This document shows positions 1 through 13,192 of a stretch of DNA of 64,000 bases, piece after piece. The notes beneath the pieces were generated by a model. It was not told where the DNA came from. It saw only the letters and a list, made by a program, of their open reading frames with translations, and ran no database searches. Positions within the stretch are counted from its first letter, which is position 1, and every line of letters starts with the position of its first letter. A program made the position numbers and the translations under genes. Source of the stretch: Anoplolepis gracilipes (lineage: Eukaryota > Arthropoda > Insecta > Hymenoptera > Formicidae); the NCBI RefSeq assembly GCF_047496725.1, contig NC_132979.1, forward strand, positions 5,001 through 69,000. Reading direction: 5' to 3'.

Positions 1-75
1 ACCTAGCCTGGCCTGACCTAGCCTGGCCTGACCTAGCCTGGCCTGACCTAGCCTGGCCTGACCTGACCTGAAAAA
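1..75. repeat. GC-rich 15-bp minisatellite
   Basis: The window opens inside a tandem repeat of the 15-base unit acctagcctggcctg, about four and a half copies, degrading into acctgacctg. Related words recur at about 85-115 before a poly-A tract to about 142. The array is cut by the window edge, so its true length is unknown. Confidence 0.9.
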
Positions 76-112
76 ACATTATTTCAACCTGGCGGAAGCC
101 CGTAACCTAGCC

Positions 113-145
<33 letters not shown>

Positions 146-229
146 ATTATTTTGACGTCAGATTCGGCTTATATTACTCGCCTTATACAGTTACATAAAC
201 TAGGTCTTATACATTTCTTTGAAACATTT

Positions 230-1340
230 ACCGTTTTCAAGTTACAAAGTATAATTCTATCACCGTACTTTAAGTTGCGGTCAGGTTAATTGTTCTTTAT
301 TTATCTTTATAAACCTTATTATACAAGCCAAATCTTACTCCGGTAAAATAATTATTTGAATAATTCATTTATGTAACATTTTTACAACTTTGTATTTTGC
401 GGTCAGATCAATTGTATTTTATTCATCTTTATAATCCTTATTATACAAGTTAAATTTGACTTTGGTAAAATAAATATTTGAATTATTTATTTATGTAACA
501 TTTTTACAACTTTGTTTTTTGCGGTCATGTCAATTGTTCTTTATTTATCTTTGTAAACCTTATTATACGAGTCAAACCTGACTTCGGTAAAATAATTATT
601 TAAATAATTTATTTATGTAACATTTCTACAACTTTGTATTTTGCGGTCAGATTAATAGTGCTTTATTCATCTTTACAAACCTTATTATATGAACTTAATC
701 TGACTCCGGTAAAATATATATTTAAATAATATATTTCTATAATATTTCTATATCTTTGTATTTTGCCGTCAGGTTAATGATACTTTATTTAGCTTTACTA
801 ACTTTATTATATGAGTCAAACTTGACTTTGGTAAAATAAATATTTAAATAATTTATTCATGTATTATTTCTTCAACTTTGTATTTTGCGGTCAGATTAAT
901 GGTGCTTCATTTATCTTTACCAACCTTATTATACAAGCCAAATCTGACTCCGGTAAAATAAATATTTGAATAATTTATTTATATAACATTTCTACAACTT
1001 TGTATTTTGCGGTCAAATCAATGATGCTTTATTTATCTTTATAATTCTTATTATAGGAGCCAAATCTGACTCCGGTAAAATAAATATTTTAATAATTTAT
1101 TCATGTAACATTTTTACAACTTTGTATTTTGCGGTCAGGTTAATGGTGTTTTATTTATCTTTACAAACCTTATTGTTCGAGCCTAACCTGACTTACGTAA
1201 GGTAAATATTAAAATAATTTAATTATGTAATATTTTTACTACTTTGTATTTGACCGTCAAATTAATGATGCCTTGTTAATGTTTATTTACCTTACTATAT
1301 AAGCCCAACATGACTGACGTAAGAAATTTATTTAAATAAT
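230..1340. repeat. 122-bp satellite array, about nine monomers
   Basis: The landmark ttttgcggtca recurs with tgc at 276, 398, 520, 642, 764, 886, 1008 and 1130, with a diverged copy near 1251: a constant period of 122 bases without net indels across eight monomers. Each monomer also carries a CCGGTAAAATAA-type block and an ACAACTTTGTATT block. Base substitutions are common but length is strictly kept, as in satellite DNA. No ORF is supported. Confidence 0.93.
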
Positions 1341-1344
1341 TTAT

Positions 1345-2000
1345 TTGTGTTTTTATATTACTTCATAACTCCAAAACTGTGGATCGTACAGAGACGTACT
1401 TAGGAGATAATATAGGTTTCTTAAAGCCCTAATAATCGTGAATAATTAAAACTCTTAATCTCAAGAAACGATATTTAATATTACGAATATACGAAAAATC
1501 TTTGAAAATTACTAACTCCGAAACTATGGGTCATACAAAGACATACTTGTGAAAGAATATAGATCTTGAGAAGCCCTAAAGATCACGACTAATTAGAACC
1601 CTTAATCTATGGAAACGATAATTAAAATTACGAATAAACGAAAAATATTTGAAAATTCATAACTTCGAAACTATAAGTCGTACAGAGAAGTACTTGAGGC
1701 AGAATATAGGTCCTTTAGAGCCTAAAGATCGCGACTAATTAAAACTCTTAATCTCAAAAAACGATAATTTAAATTACGAATAAACGAGAAATCTTTGAAA
1801 ATTCATAACTTTAAAACTGTAGGTCGTACAGAGACGTACTTGGAGGAGAATACAGGACCCTTAAATCCCTAAAGATCGCGACCAATTAGAACTCTTAATC
1901 TCAAAAAACGATAATTAAAATTACGAATAAAGGAAAAATCTTTAAAAATTCATAACTCCAAAACTGTGGGTCTTACAAAGACGTATTTTATAAATATGAA
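1345..2000. repeat. 147-bp satellite array, about 4.5 monomers
   Basis: A second, unrelated tandem array abuts the 122-bp array. The landmark aact(c/t)c(c/g)aaact occurs at 1367, 1514, 1661, 1807 and 1954, giving spacings of 147, 147, 146 and 147. Each unit also contains a GTACAGAGACGTACTTG-type block and a CGACTAATTAGAAC-type block. Confidence 0.9.
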
Positions 2001-2214
2001 TTTAACACATTAAAGAATATACATATAGTATTATATTTAAATTAACTTTTTTTACAGCATAATAAACGCAACAATCAGCTTATCAATGCCATCGAGAGAA
2101 AATATTCATTTCATGAGAAAAATCGAGCAGTTTTAAGTCAAATGGTCAAAAACAAATATTTTAATTTTTATTACAATATTTTTATGTATACGTATAAAAC
2201 AATTAATTATAAAT

Positions 2215-2645
2215 TTCAAAACCGCGATTCATGTACTTTAATGCATTTAATATTATTGTTTTTCATCGCTTTATACGTATTTTAACGGTTTATGTATTAT
2301 TACGTATTATAATGCGTATTATCATGGCGAAAAAGAAGTCGTGTATTGTGTATTTCGATTAAAGTATATGCATTATATTCTACAGCCGCGGTTTATGTGT
2401 TTTAAAGCGTTCAACGTTATAGTTCAGAATCGCTTTGTATATACTTTAATACGTTGTCTTATCACGTAGCATAATGCGTGATTATCGTGGCAAATAAGAG
2501 AACGTGTATTATTCCGTATTTCGATTAAAGTATTTTATACATTAAATTTTATAACCGCGATTTATGTATTTTAATGCGTTCAATATTATTGTTCGAAATC
2601 GCTCTATATGTATTTTAAACTCGTTAATTCCTTACAGTTACAACT
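2215..2645. repeat. Diverged ~165-bp repeat, three copies (same family as 38.6-40 kb)
   Basis: Units start with a CCGCG(A/G)TT(C/T)ATGT block at about 2222, 2385 and 2553. Each is followed by a TTCAAT(A)TTAT block, an AATCGCTTTGTA-type block and a TTTAA(C/T)(A/G)CGTT block. The same ordered blocks recur at 38.65-39.96 kb. No coding potential is visible. Confidence 0.8.
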
Positions 2646-3018
2646 AAAACTTTTTTTTTTACGTGTAATGTGGTCAAAATTAAACAATAATTCTATATAC
2701 ATAATGCGCAAAAATTACGATTAAATTTTACAACATAGCACAAAACAATAATTCATAAAACTATCTCAAATGCGATCTTTTATTGAAGGAAAATGTATAT
2801 AAGTTTTGATTTTTATAAATCAATAGACTTTTGCAAAGATAATCTTGTGTCATATTTATGAATTTTTTTTTTATCGGTTTTAAGATAATCTTATTGTATC
2901 TACTTCTATATGATTTAAACTATTATTTAATTAAACTAACACTGGTTGAACAGTGCCCGTTGGAAGTGCTGGATTTTGTAAAGTGCGTATGTATTTAAAA
3001 TATACGTAACATGTATGT

Positions 3019-4150
3019 CAAAGTTGGGAAGTAATGCGTTACTTATTGTAACGTTATTACAGTTACTTTCTCTCGTAGGTAACTGTAACGGTAATGGAGT
3101 TATAAATTTTGTTTATAACGGAAGAAGTAATTTTGTTACATTTTTCAATAACGAGTAAGAAAATTAACAGATACTTTTATCGTTACTTTTCAGACAGCAC
3201 ATGTCTTTAAAAGATGCTTAAAAGACAACTTAAAAACGTCTTATTGTCTTTTATAAATATCTTTAAAATAATATAATTAATTTTTACTTAAAGATAATAT
3301 TTTGACTTTCCTGTATTGGAATTTTTTTCGAATATACTTGAATATACTTGAAAATATTATACTTTCTGCGAATATAATTTTCAAATAAAGAAACATAGAT
3401 ATTTTTCGTTTCATGCATATGCGCGCATTTTATAATATATAGTACATGTAACATAGTATACTATAGATACATGCGTGTACATATGCGTGAAATGGAACTT
3501 AGGGATCGATAAGAGTATTGAAATGCAGTATCGCATAGAAACTGCTGAAAATCCTTTCTAATATTCTTCTACTTTGTAAAAAAAAAAAAAAAAAAAAAAT
3601 TTAAGTAAACAAATGATTCAATAATTAGTAAAGAATTCGATTTCATGAAAATTATTGTATTATGTTAGAATTTTAAAATAAAAAAAATTAAAGAGACGTG
3701 AAGAAAGCGATTTTGAGCATATTTACAAATCCATTAAAAGTAAATTAATGATAAAATTATTTTATTTACATTTACAAAATCTAAAAGTGTTTAAGAAAGC
3801 TTGTTAACACTTTCTTTTTTTCAAAAGTTTGTTTTATTTAAAATAATTTATTATTATCAATATTATTACACACTTTACATCAAAATTATATCATTTTGAT
3901 TACTTTAATGTAAAATAATGTTAAAAAATTTTTAGTGTTTAGTGTATAAAAATTTGATCTTGTATTAAGAAAATTTTTATGTAAAGTTCCTATTGTATAC
4001 AAAAAAAAAAATAAAAAAAAGTAACGGAAATTGTAACGATTCGCGTTACTTTTTGAATAACAAAGTAAAGGTAACGAGTTACTTTTTGGAAAAAAACGGT
4101 AACGCTAACGAATTACTTTTATAAGGTCAGTTTTAAGTTTTCCAACTCTG
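3019..4150. mobile_element. hAT-like nonautonomous element, about 1.13 kb
   Basis: The left end reads CAAAGTTGGGAAGTAATGCG and the right end, read in reverse, CAGAGTTGGAAAA. This resembles the CAGAGTTGGGAA-type termini known from hAT transposons. Subterminal regions at both ends are rich in GTAACG/CGTTAC words in opposite orientation. Flanks atgtatgt (3011-3018) and atgcatgt (4151-4158) match at 7 of 8 bases, fitting an 8-bp hAT target duplication. No transposase ORF is present. Confidence 0.7.
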
Positions 4151-7100
4151 CATGCATGTGTGTATACCTATATGTATATACATACTATATATACCTGCTC
4201 GTATATGTACTTTACGGAAATCAACCAATTGATTCGTTCCTCTAGCTCTAGCGAGTTAATATAGAACTTTTATATTATCTTGCTAGTGGAATGGAACGAA
4301 TATTGTCGGGCAGTAAATGTGGTAACGTCCAACCATCTTTGTTTGAATAGAAATAGTTTTTGCTCGCGGTTTTAAATCACTTAACTATATATAGTCTTAA
4401 CTGTAAATACATGTAAGTCTATACCATAAATCTATAAATCATCTAAAAAATGATCAAGATATTTTGAAATAACATTATCTTCGACAAGTTATCTTTTAAA
4501 ATATTTCGTTCAAATATCGCTTCGTGTTTTGATTACGAGTGTAGATGTCTTTTATAAGACTAAATTTAAGATAATGTTCAAAATAAGATTTGGTTATAAA
4601 TACAGGTATTGAAAGTGTCTTACGAAAAAATTAACCGAAATGACCGCTCTTATAGTTTTTTTTCTGATTCAGGTAACAATGACGACAGAATGGACATAGT
4701 ATAGATACGCATCGTCATGCTCTGACGTTGGAAATAGTGGCGTGATGCGATGGAATTTCGATCGATTATAACTTGTCTGCCAAGCGCCAAGCCTTGGCAT
4801 GAGACATGAGGCATGAGGCACGATTAGTCAGTCACATGGTAGACGTGTACTGCGCGACATCAAAGTCCGGTCGTCTTGATAACGCATTACACATTACGAA
4901 CCTATTGAACACACGAGTCCGATCAGTGGACTCTTCTTAAACTGTAATCACTCGATGAACTTTGATCATCGTGAGACAATCTTTCGTGTCAGACAATCGA
5001 TTCAATCTTTACGATTGACACCTCTTTGTTAAATTTTGTCTCATTTGCACTTTGTCATACATAGTTTTCTATTTGCTCATAGTGTGTGTGAATACGAATC
5101 GAGCATAACGACGCTTGATTTTATTGAAGGTAAATGTACAATAAATCTCTTACTTACTTGCATCTTTTTTTTACATTTTTTTACATTTTTTGCTTTTACT
5201 TTCTCTTGCTCCGAAATTTAAATGTATTTATATTTTATTTTAATTGTAAAAATTGTAAAAAAAGGGTACGGATAAAATATAATTTAATCTCTGATAATTT
5301 TTTTCTTTTTTCGTTAATAATATATTTTTGTTGATAATTAATTTGTTAATAACAATAATCAATAACTAAATTAAAATAGGAAATAATAAGAATAATTGAG
5401 TGTTCAGCGGTAATTGTGAATTGTATTCGCAATCGTTATATATATAAACTATTAGCCAATGAGAAGTATAGATATCAGATATGTTTATTAGATATCTATT
5501 GAAAAAAATTATAAAAAGAACATCTATTAAAACATCTATATAAACGTCTAATTAACATCTAACAGTTTTGATTTCTAATCGTTACATTATGTAATCAGTT
5601 AGTAAATCAACAGTCAGTTTAATAAACTTATTTATATTTTATTCACAAACATCGTTCCTCATGCATATTTTAAAATAATCCTTGAAAAAAATGTCGAAAT
5701 ATTATAGATAAAAATTGATTTCATAAAATAATCAAATAATAATTATTATAAAGAAGCTATTTTTTATATTTGATTGACAAAGAATAAGTTATACGTGGAA
5801 ATTTTTTATTTTGTTGGCATAACAGGAAGTCGTGATTCAAACAGAAATAAAACAAGCGCTCCTAAAAATCAGTGTAAAATCGCTTTATTTAACATCCATG
5901 ATAAAAGTCTTTTGTCCAAAATACAAATACAAAAATTTTTTAAATATTGGAAGAAAAAATTTTTAATGGTTTAATTGTTTGAGAAAAATTTATACCATAA
6001 AAGATCGATCGAAAAGTTGAAACTTTTTTTTTTCTATTGTTTATAAAACATTACAAGAAAATACATTTAATTATTACACATTATATAAATAAATTATTAC
6101 ATTAAATAAAATATTTTTAAAAAAGACAAAAATTTATCCGAAAAAATTAAATAACATTTTTTCAAGCATTTTTACAAAGTAAAGACCTTTTATATTTTTC
6201 TGCTGGCTGCACTAGGCCAGATTTTTTTTCATTACCGTTCATAATTGATCATCTCAATAATATTGTTTATATCTATGATAAGCTCTGTCATAAACTCATA
6301 ACTAATCAAATAGTTTTTCGTGAAAAATCTGAAGAAAGAGCCTAGGTTTCTTGAACCGTGTAGTCTTATATTCTCACAGACAAGAAAAAAAAAAATTTTT
6401 CTTATACAGCACCAAAATGTTGCAAGAATATTGCATAGACATTACATTAACACATTGTAATATTGCATGAAAATGCGAAATGTTTCTGCTGCATATGTTA
6501 AAATTGATCTGATTGAAATTCTTGTTTTATAGTTGATATTTATAGTTAGAGAGAGAAAGAGAGAGAGAGAGAGAAAGAGAGAGAAGCATGCGAGTTTAAC
6601 AGCATTTTAAAATACAAGATGTTTTTTTTACTAATTACAGCAATTAGCAAGATAAAAAAACCCTCACGTAAATCATGTTTTAGATGTAAATTTAATTGTT
6701 ATAATTGATAATTTAAACAACAGAATAATATCAAGGTATATAAGTAAATATTCTGTTGAATATTGAATTAGTTAATATATAATTACTCCACACAGGTTTG
6801 TAAATTTCTTTTTTTTTCACCAATTCTTTTATTTTTTAAAAAGAGATTAACAACAATTTCTAATAAAAATAATACTTGACATTCTTCATATATTTATATA
6901 TTCACATTTATATATTTTTATTATATTTAATGTTTAAAGTTAATAAAGTCAAATACTTCTACTTTTTATTCATAACAATTGTTGTTTAGCTCGTGATGCC
7001 TACTTATTCATAATTATTTATTAATAAAGTCATATATTTATAGTTAAAATGAAATGAAATATGCTATATTGTGAAAACGATACGATAAAAACCGTATATC

Positions 7101-7160
7101 TAAAGTCGGAATCTAAAGTTGACCTAAACTCATTTAAAAAGAAAGTAATCTATTATATAT
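4151..7160. other. AT-rich intergenic DNA, no gene seen
   Basis: Only short ORFs without recognisable domains occur here, for example 5036-5334 and 5774-5974. There are poly-A/T tracts and a GA microsatellite at about 6550-6584. No exon chain with splice signals could be built. Confidence 0.6.
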
Positions 7161-7165
7161 TATAT

Positions 7166-7600
7166 TAGGTTGTTGTAAAAATAATTGTGGTTTTTTATTT
7201 TTTAATTTGATGCAAATATCGAATAACACTGTTGAAAATAGTCAACGTTTTTACTTGTTCTGCAATCTCTCGAGTTGTTTTGCATGGGTCTGCTTCAATA
7301 CAATGGCTCTTAATTAAAATTGTTGTCGTCAACCGTTCAGAAAAACGTTTGCGACCCTTCTCATTGTTCAGTTCTCATCTTTATTACAAAATTTTTGTAA
7401 CCAATGTTGAGCTGTACGTTCATTTTGACAATCTCTTGGCCAAATGTAAAATTGATATTACAGTTTCCGCTGCTTTTTACATCCATTTTAAACTCATATA
7501 CATATATAATCGCTCGAATTTACTTTTTTTCCATTTTTAAAATAAACAGTAAAAACACATCCACCAACATAAATCGCAGTAGAGTTTGAATTCACATTTT
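7166..7600 (-). pseudogene. Degenerate, internally deleted mariner transposon
   Basis: The plus-strand left end TTAGGTTGTTGTAAAAATAA resembles the TTAGGTTG(G/T)TGCAAAAGTAA terminal repeat of mariner elements of the Hsmar1/cecropia type. On the minus strand from about 7540 towards 7200 the translation holds mariner N-terminal words in shifting frames: a VQHW-like stretch and then EADPCKTTREIAEQ, matching the helix-turn-helix region of mariner transposases. Frameshifts and stops interrupt it. The whole catalytic (D,D34D) part is missing, since the helix-turn-helix region runs almost directly into the terminal repeat. The second terminal repeat was not found. Confidence 0.75.
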
Positions 7601-7677
7601 AAAATATATATAATATATATTCTGTATGTATAAGAACAATGATTAAATTAAAGTTTAACTATGATCATATTTATTCA

Positions 7678-7815
7678 AAATAATAATAATAATAATAATA
7701 ATAAGCAAAGTTCAAAATAACAAATTCTGCCCTTTGCAATTATTTTTGCAGCAATTTATATTTTGCAGCAAAATGATTGCACCAATCACATACAGACACT
7801 AAACATGACATTCCA

Positions 7816-7875
<60 letters not shown>
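7678..7875. repeat. AAT and CT microsatellites
   Basis: About nine AAT repeats (7678-7704) and about 28 CT repeats (7818-7875). Confidence 0.95.
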
Positions 7876-7878
<3 letters not shown>

Positions 7879-7879
7879 C

Positions 7880-9010
7880 CCCCTCCCTTTCAAAGGTCTC
7901 TATAGTGAGTGTTCAAAACGAACGCACCCTTAGTATAGTCATGAAAATTTATCCGGGGTTAGCGGTCTTTAATATAGTATCTGATCGGTGATCGGTGGTA
8001 ATGCAAAAGACAGTAATTTTGTCCACGTAATATCATATCTCTGGATCTGGATTGGAAGGTCGTAGCGTTGGAAGGTCAAACTTTTTCAAAGGTCATTTTT
8101 CTCATCTTTAAAAGTACTTTGAAATAATAAGTATCTAGCAAACACTCGAGTCATAAAATTTAAGATTATTAACCTGTTTCCATACCATTAAAGATTTTTA
8201 TTTTTAACTACTTCCTTGCTCCTTGGGAAATGAGGATGGCCTGGTAAAACAAAACAAAAAAAAAAAAAAAAAAATAGTTTTTAATCCCATAAAATTTCTC
8301 GAAATTTCAACCCTGTATTTCTATCCATTCTATATAATATGATATCCGGACTTTTAGACATTTATCCTGGTTATACTACCTATTATACCATTATTATACA
8401 CCCATCTCGCCCAATAAACAAAATGCTCGCAATACCTACTTATATACCATATTAGGATTGGCAAGATATTTATTGATAATCAGAAAATGTTACCAAATTA
8501 GCATTAGTTGTGTCCGCATTAGCTTTGTGATCTGCTAGCAGGATTCTACTCACAAAATCTGACAGCGGATAGTGGATTGACAGAAACCTAACCTAACCTA
8601 ATATAATAATCGGACATTTATGTTACTATTCTATATGCTATATGGCTATATTACTATTATATGTGATATGTGATCAGAAATTGTAAATTCATTAGTCGAG
8701 TTTTGCTGTTGTCATATTGTGCGCATCTAGATTCTGCTCAGTCTCTATATATATACCGACTCTACAGACTTAATTGGTAATAATAACTCTACAAAATTTA
8801 TAACCTTTTTGCTAAGAAATTTATAACATACAAAACATTTGACAAGATTTGCTCTCGACTTAGGTCTATGTCTATAGATATAGTTTATTTTATATCGAAT
8901 ATTGTTAATATTATAAGTTAATAAAAATTAAAATATTATATTCTTGCTTTTTCTACTGTAACTTGTACTATGATTATTCAAAAGTTCAAGTTTAAAAACA
9001 AGCATTTAAT
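7880..9010. other. Upstream region of the ACE-like gene
   Basis: No ORF of note. The acceptor ttgcag at 9011-9016 lies just before the chosen start codon, so at least one 5' untranslated exon and the promoter probably lie here, but they cannot be placed. A run of three CCTAA words sits near 8590. Confidence 0.4.
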
Positions 9011-9025
9011 TTGCAGATTAAAGAG

Positions 9026-11029
9026 ATGCTGTCAAAATGGAACTGGATCATTTTTAATCTTATCGTCTGCGTAACCACTAGCCCATTGAATGGCAGTGTC
9101 TCGGAAGATGAAATCAAAGCTTTTTTACAATTAATTGAATTGGATTACGAAGATGCATGTTACAACACTGCCGACGTTCATTGGTCATTTATTATTTCAC
9201 CTTCCAGCAAAACACTGTCAATATGGGTAAATATATACAAAAAATAATAATTTATAAGCTCTTAAATAAAACTAATAATGTTAAGGAGAAAAAACTATAT
9301 GAGTCAGTGCAGGATGCAGATGAAATATACTATCAAACTTATACTTGTTCAATTACGTATATTGTGTATCTAACTCTTGTCTGTTTATAAATAAAATGTA
9401 TTTGTTTTATTTTTTAGGAAGTACAACAATATAATTATGCAGAATCTATCAAAATGTGGAAAAATGAGGTAATCGATAAAACGGAGAATACAAAAGGACA
9501 GCTTGATCCATCTCTCCAATATAAGTATGATATAATAAAAACACCAGGTGATGCATTATTAAGAGACAAAGATTGGGAGAAAGTAAGATACTTTTAGCTT
9601 TTGCAGTTTTCAATTTTAACATACAGTAAAAACTTTAAATTATATTAAACTTTCTCTACAGTTTATACATTTTGCTGGAACCATAGAACTGCAACGATCA
9701 AACTATTCACGAGAAGGTATACTTTATTGTAATTTTATTAATTACTTATCATATATAAAATGTAAGAATAATTTTATTAATAACTACTGTTACATATATT
9801 GTGCAATAAAAAATTTTATTTTCGTTTATACAAAACCGTACGATACTATTTATTAATATAATATTTATAATTGTATGAATTATAGATGTGGAATATTTTC
9901 TCTCTCATAATGGAAAGTTCGAAGATAAACAAGCTGCCTGGAATAACTGGTATCAACAATTAATACCATTAGTTACAAATTATTCAAACAATTTGTTACT
10001 TGTTGCTAAAGCTGCAAAAGTAAATGGTTAGCATTGATTAAAACTGTGTAAAATTAAAATTATAATGCATATTAAATTTTGAATATATATAGCATTTAAA
10101 TGTTTGATTATAGGTGCCAAAAATGTTAAGGAATACTGGGAGATGCTGTCGGGATATTCTGATGGATATGACAAAGTAAAAAATGAATGGAGTCGAATTA
10201 ATAATCTTCATAAGAAGGTCGCAAAATTTATCGGTACAAACTTAGCTCAAAAGCATGAGTTTGCTGTAAATGACACTCTTCCTGCTTATTTACTTGGTAA
10301 GATAACAATTATTTTTGATAATGAACTGAATTTGCTATTTGTGTATATATGTAGCATTATTACAGTAACGTAACTTGGAGTTTTAATTTTTAAAAGAAAA
10401 AAGATTTGTGTGTGTGTATTAATAATATTGAAAGATTCACCAAAGAATAAATTAATATCAAAACATACCATCATCAATTTAAAACTCATATTTTTGTATA
10501 TTTAAATTCTTTATAATATAAATATTGTGTATGTGTATATATGTATATATATATATATATATAAAATATTTATGTATGTATATATATTTAAAGCACTGCA
10601 GATGCAAAATATATAATAAAAATGAACAAACAACATTTTGCTAAATCTTGAAATTTTTAATCTTTAAATTTGTGTAATTTTACTTGAAAGGTAATTTACA
10701 AGGATATGATTGGACAGATATATCATCAGATGTGTTACCCTATGCAGAGTTAATCTATGGTATTAAAAACAATCTTTGGAAAAAGGTAGAAACATTACTG
10801 CTTTATGTTATATAAACTTATAGATTATTTTCTTATAATATATAAAGTTTTTTGTTGAATTGAAATTGTAGAAATATGTTGGAAAATCTTTGTACAAGAC
10901 TGCATCTAAATTGAGTTCGATACTATTGAAACAAGTTCCACAAGCAGAATTTTGGGATAAGAGCGAATTTAATCAAAGTTGTCCTTCTAGATTATTAAAT
11001 TTTTGTCAAGATGGTACAATGAGGTATGT

Positions 11030-11065
<36 letters not shown>

Positions 11066-12975
11066 ACGCACGCACGCACACACGCACACACACACACACA
11101 CACACAATTAAAAAAAAATTACCTGCAAAACCATTACTTCTTTTCAATAACTGTTACACTAATGATGTTATAACTTTATCTGACAATGACAAAAGTAACT
11201 CGTACATTTTTTGATAACGTTAACGTGTAATGAATTCAACAGTTTTTTTTATCGTTCCTTTTCGATGCTTTGAATCGTATCTGGCATGATTTCCATAAAA
11301 AACTTGAACATGAGTATTTTTTATTATATTCTTTATAATTTAACAATACATTACGAAACATATATTTAAATATTATTTTAGAGTGTCTACTTGTTCTAAA
11401 GCCACCATGAGCAATTTCTTGAGAGCTCACGAAGACATGGGGAAAATTCTATTTAATCAAATGACTATAGAAAGCACTCCTATTCTTAATACAATAAACA
11501 GATATTCGGGTAAAAAAATATTTTTGCTTAAACACATATATATGTCAATATAAAATTATTTGAAAAATATACAAGTAGCTCAATATTAAAATACTTGGTA
11601 CAGGATTAGAGGAAGGCATATCAACGTTATTTGGAATATTATCAGTGAGTCCTGCATGGTTGAATCATACTCACTTGATGAACAGTACTAATGATAACGA
11701 GCAACGGATGATTGTATCTTTAATAATAACTGCCCTAAATGTACTTCCACGATTAGCATATTATTATTCTGCTGATCTGTGGAGATTAAACGCAATTCAA
11801 GAGAATATTACTGATCCTGCAGGCTTGCTATCATCCTGGTGGAAACATAGGTATTATAATATTTAAAATATAGTCCAAACTCTTCTATAAAGTTGACTCT
11901 TATTTTAACTATATAATACATGAACATAATTGTGTGTATTAGGCAAGAATATGAAGGTGTCTCTTCTATCAGTACAGATAATCCTACTTTCTTAGATGAC
12001 AATCATATTGTTATGAACAAACCATACCTTCCGTAAGTAGTATATTACATGAGTGTGCGTGTGCGTGTGCGTGTGCGTGTGTAATGCAGAGAAATGTAAT
12101 AATTTTAATATATTTTTATAATAACAATAGAACATTTATTACAGCAAAATTCTTGGCATAATGATATCTTTCCTACTATATGAATATACTTTAGACTCGA
12201 CTGAAGTCAGATACAATAACATTGATGGAAAATTGATGAATAGCAATATAATGTAAGTTAACATAATATAAGAACAACGTGGTATATGTATAGATGTTGA
12301 ATATATTTTCTCAATATCTATATTTAATACGCGAGAGAATTTTTATTGATATTTTCATGTGTTTTATTGATATTTTCTGCGTGTAGAAAAATGATTCAAC
12401 AGGGTGGAGCCCTTCGTTGGCAAGACATTCTAGATAAATTCATAGATATAGACGACATATCTGCGGATGCTCTCCTATCTTATTTTACACCGCTGGAAGA
12501 ATTTATTGAAGAAAATGAAAAAGAGTTCAAGTATAAATCTGGAGCAACGGCGGATAAGGAACTTGAAGAATTGGAAAAGCATATTTTGCAGGAGATCAAC
12601 ACTCCTACTGTGACACCACAACCAACCACTAGAAACAGTAAAACAACAACAGCCACACTGGATAAAAAAACAAGCAACGCGAAAAACATGCAAGCAAAAG
12701 TAGAAAAACCTTTAGAGTCTAAATCTTCTGTATATATTCGAGAAGATAAATTAAACAATTCAGACTCGAACTTGCCAAATAAAATTTCTTTGGATAAATC
12801 ATCATTAACGGTTGATACATTGGATGATACACAAGATAGCACGCATAAAATTAACACTAGCAAAGCGGTATGGGCTGTAAGCGCAGTTCTTGTAGCGATA
12901 GTAGTCATTTGTATTATTGCAATTTTCGGAAGACAAAGATGTCGTAAAACGCCAAAAAATAGACGGTACGTTTAA
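9026..12975 (+). CDS. ACE-like (peptidase family M2) protein, membrane-anchored, predicted catalytically inactive
   Basis: Twelve exons: 9026-9226, 9418-9582, 9662-9716, 9886-10026, 10114-10296, 10691-10785, 10872-11023, 11382-11509, 11604-11850, 11943-12032, 12145-12252, 12387-12975. All have GT-AG borders and keep phase, giving 717 residues. The ATG at 9026 follows an acceptor at 9016 and begins a signal-peptide-like stretch (MLSKWNWIIFNLIVC). M2-family resemblance includes YLLGN, YYSADLWR and LSYFTPLEEF. The zinc site is broken: where active enzymes have HEMGH this protein has EDMGK (residues 348-352), so both histidine ligands are lost. The distal ligand glutamate (E377, in GLEEGIS) and a downstream NHI histidine appear kept. 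After the M2 domain come a Thr/Ser/Lys-rich stalk (about residues 600-675), one membrane segment (VWAVSAVLVAIVVICIIAIF) and a short basic cytoplasmic tail. Active-site-less ACE homologues are known in insects and nematodes, and some insect members are membrane-anchored. Orthology to a particular one is not shown. Confidence 0.9.
11030..11106. repeat. AC/GC microsatellite next to a splice donor
   Basis: An (AC)n tract with CG interruptions begins six bases after the donor of exon 7 of the ACE-like gene (gag|gtatgt). Apparent ORFs of His-Thr repeats here are artefacts. Confidence 0.95.
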
Positions 12976-13144
12976 CAGTACACATATTGGTTATTAAATA
13001 TATTTATTCCTCGCATTTAGTCTTTAAGAAAATTTGATCGTGTAATTTATTATCACAAACAGCGTCTTTCGTTTAAGAAGCTATTTTGTAATTAATATTG
13101 GAACATTAGACATCACGCATTCCTTATATAATATTCCTTGTCTG

Positions 13145-13192
<48 letters not shown>

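Noticed and set aside
230..2000. Regularly spaced repeats considered as CRISPR
   Set aside because: Whole 122- and 147-base monomers are repeated without unique spacers, and the genome is eukaryotic; this is satellite DNA.
7232..7589. Plus-strand ORF of 102 codons
   Set aside because: Lies antisense over the degenerate mariner transposase relic and starts from a non-ATG codon.
8585..8602. CCTAA repeats as an insect (TTAGG) telomeric tract
   Set aside because: Only about three units, and similar short runs occur at 54.65 kb; too short to be telomeric.
12475..12908. Minus-strand ORFs of 72 and 142 codons
   Set aside because: Shadows of the last exon of the ACE-like gene.
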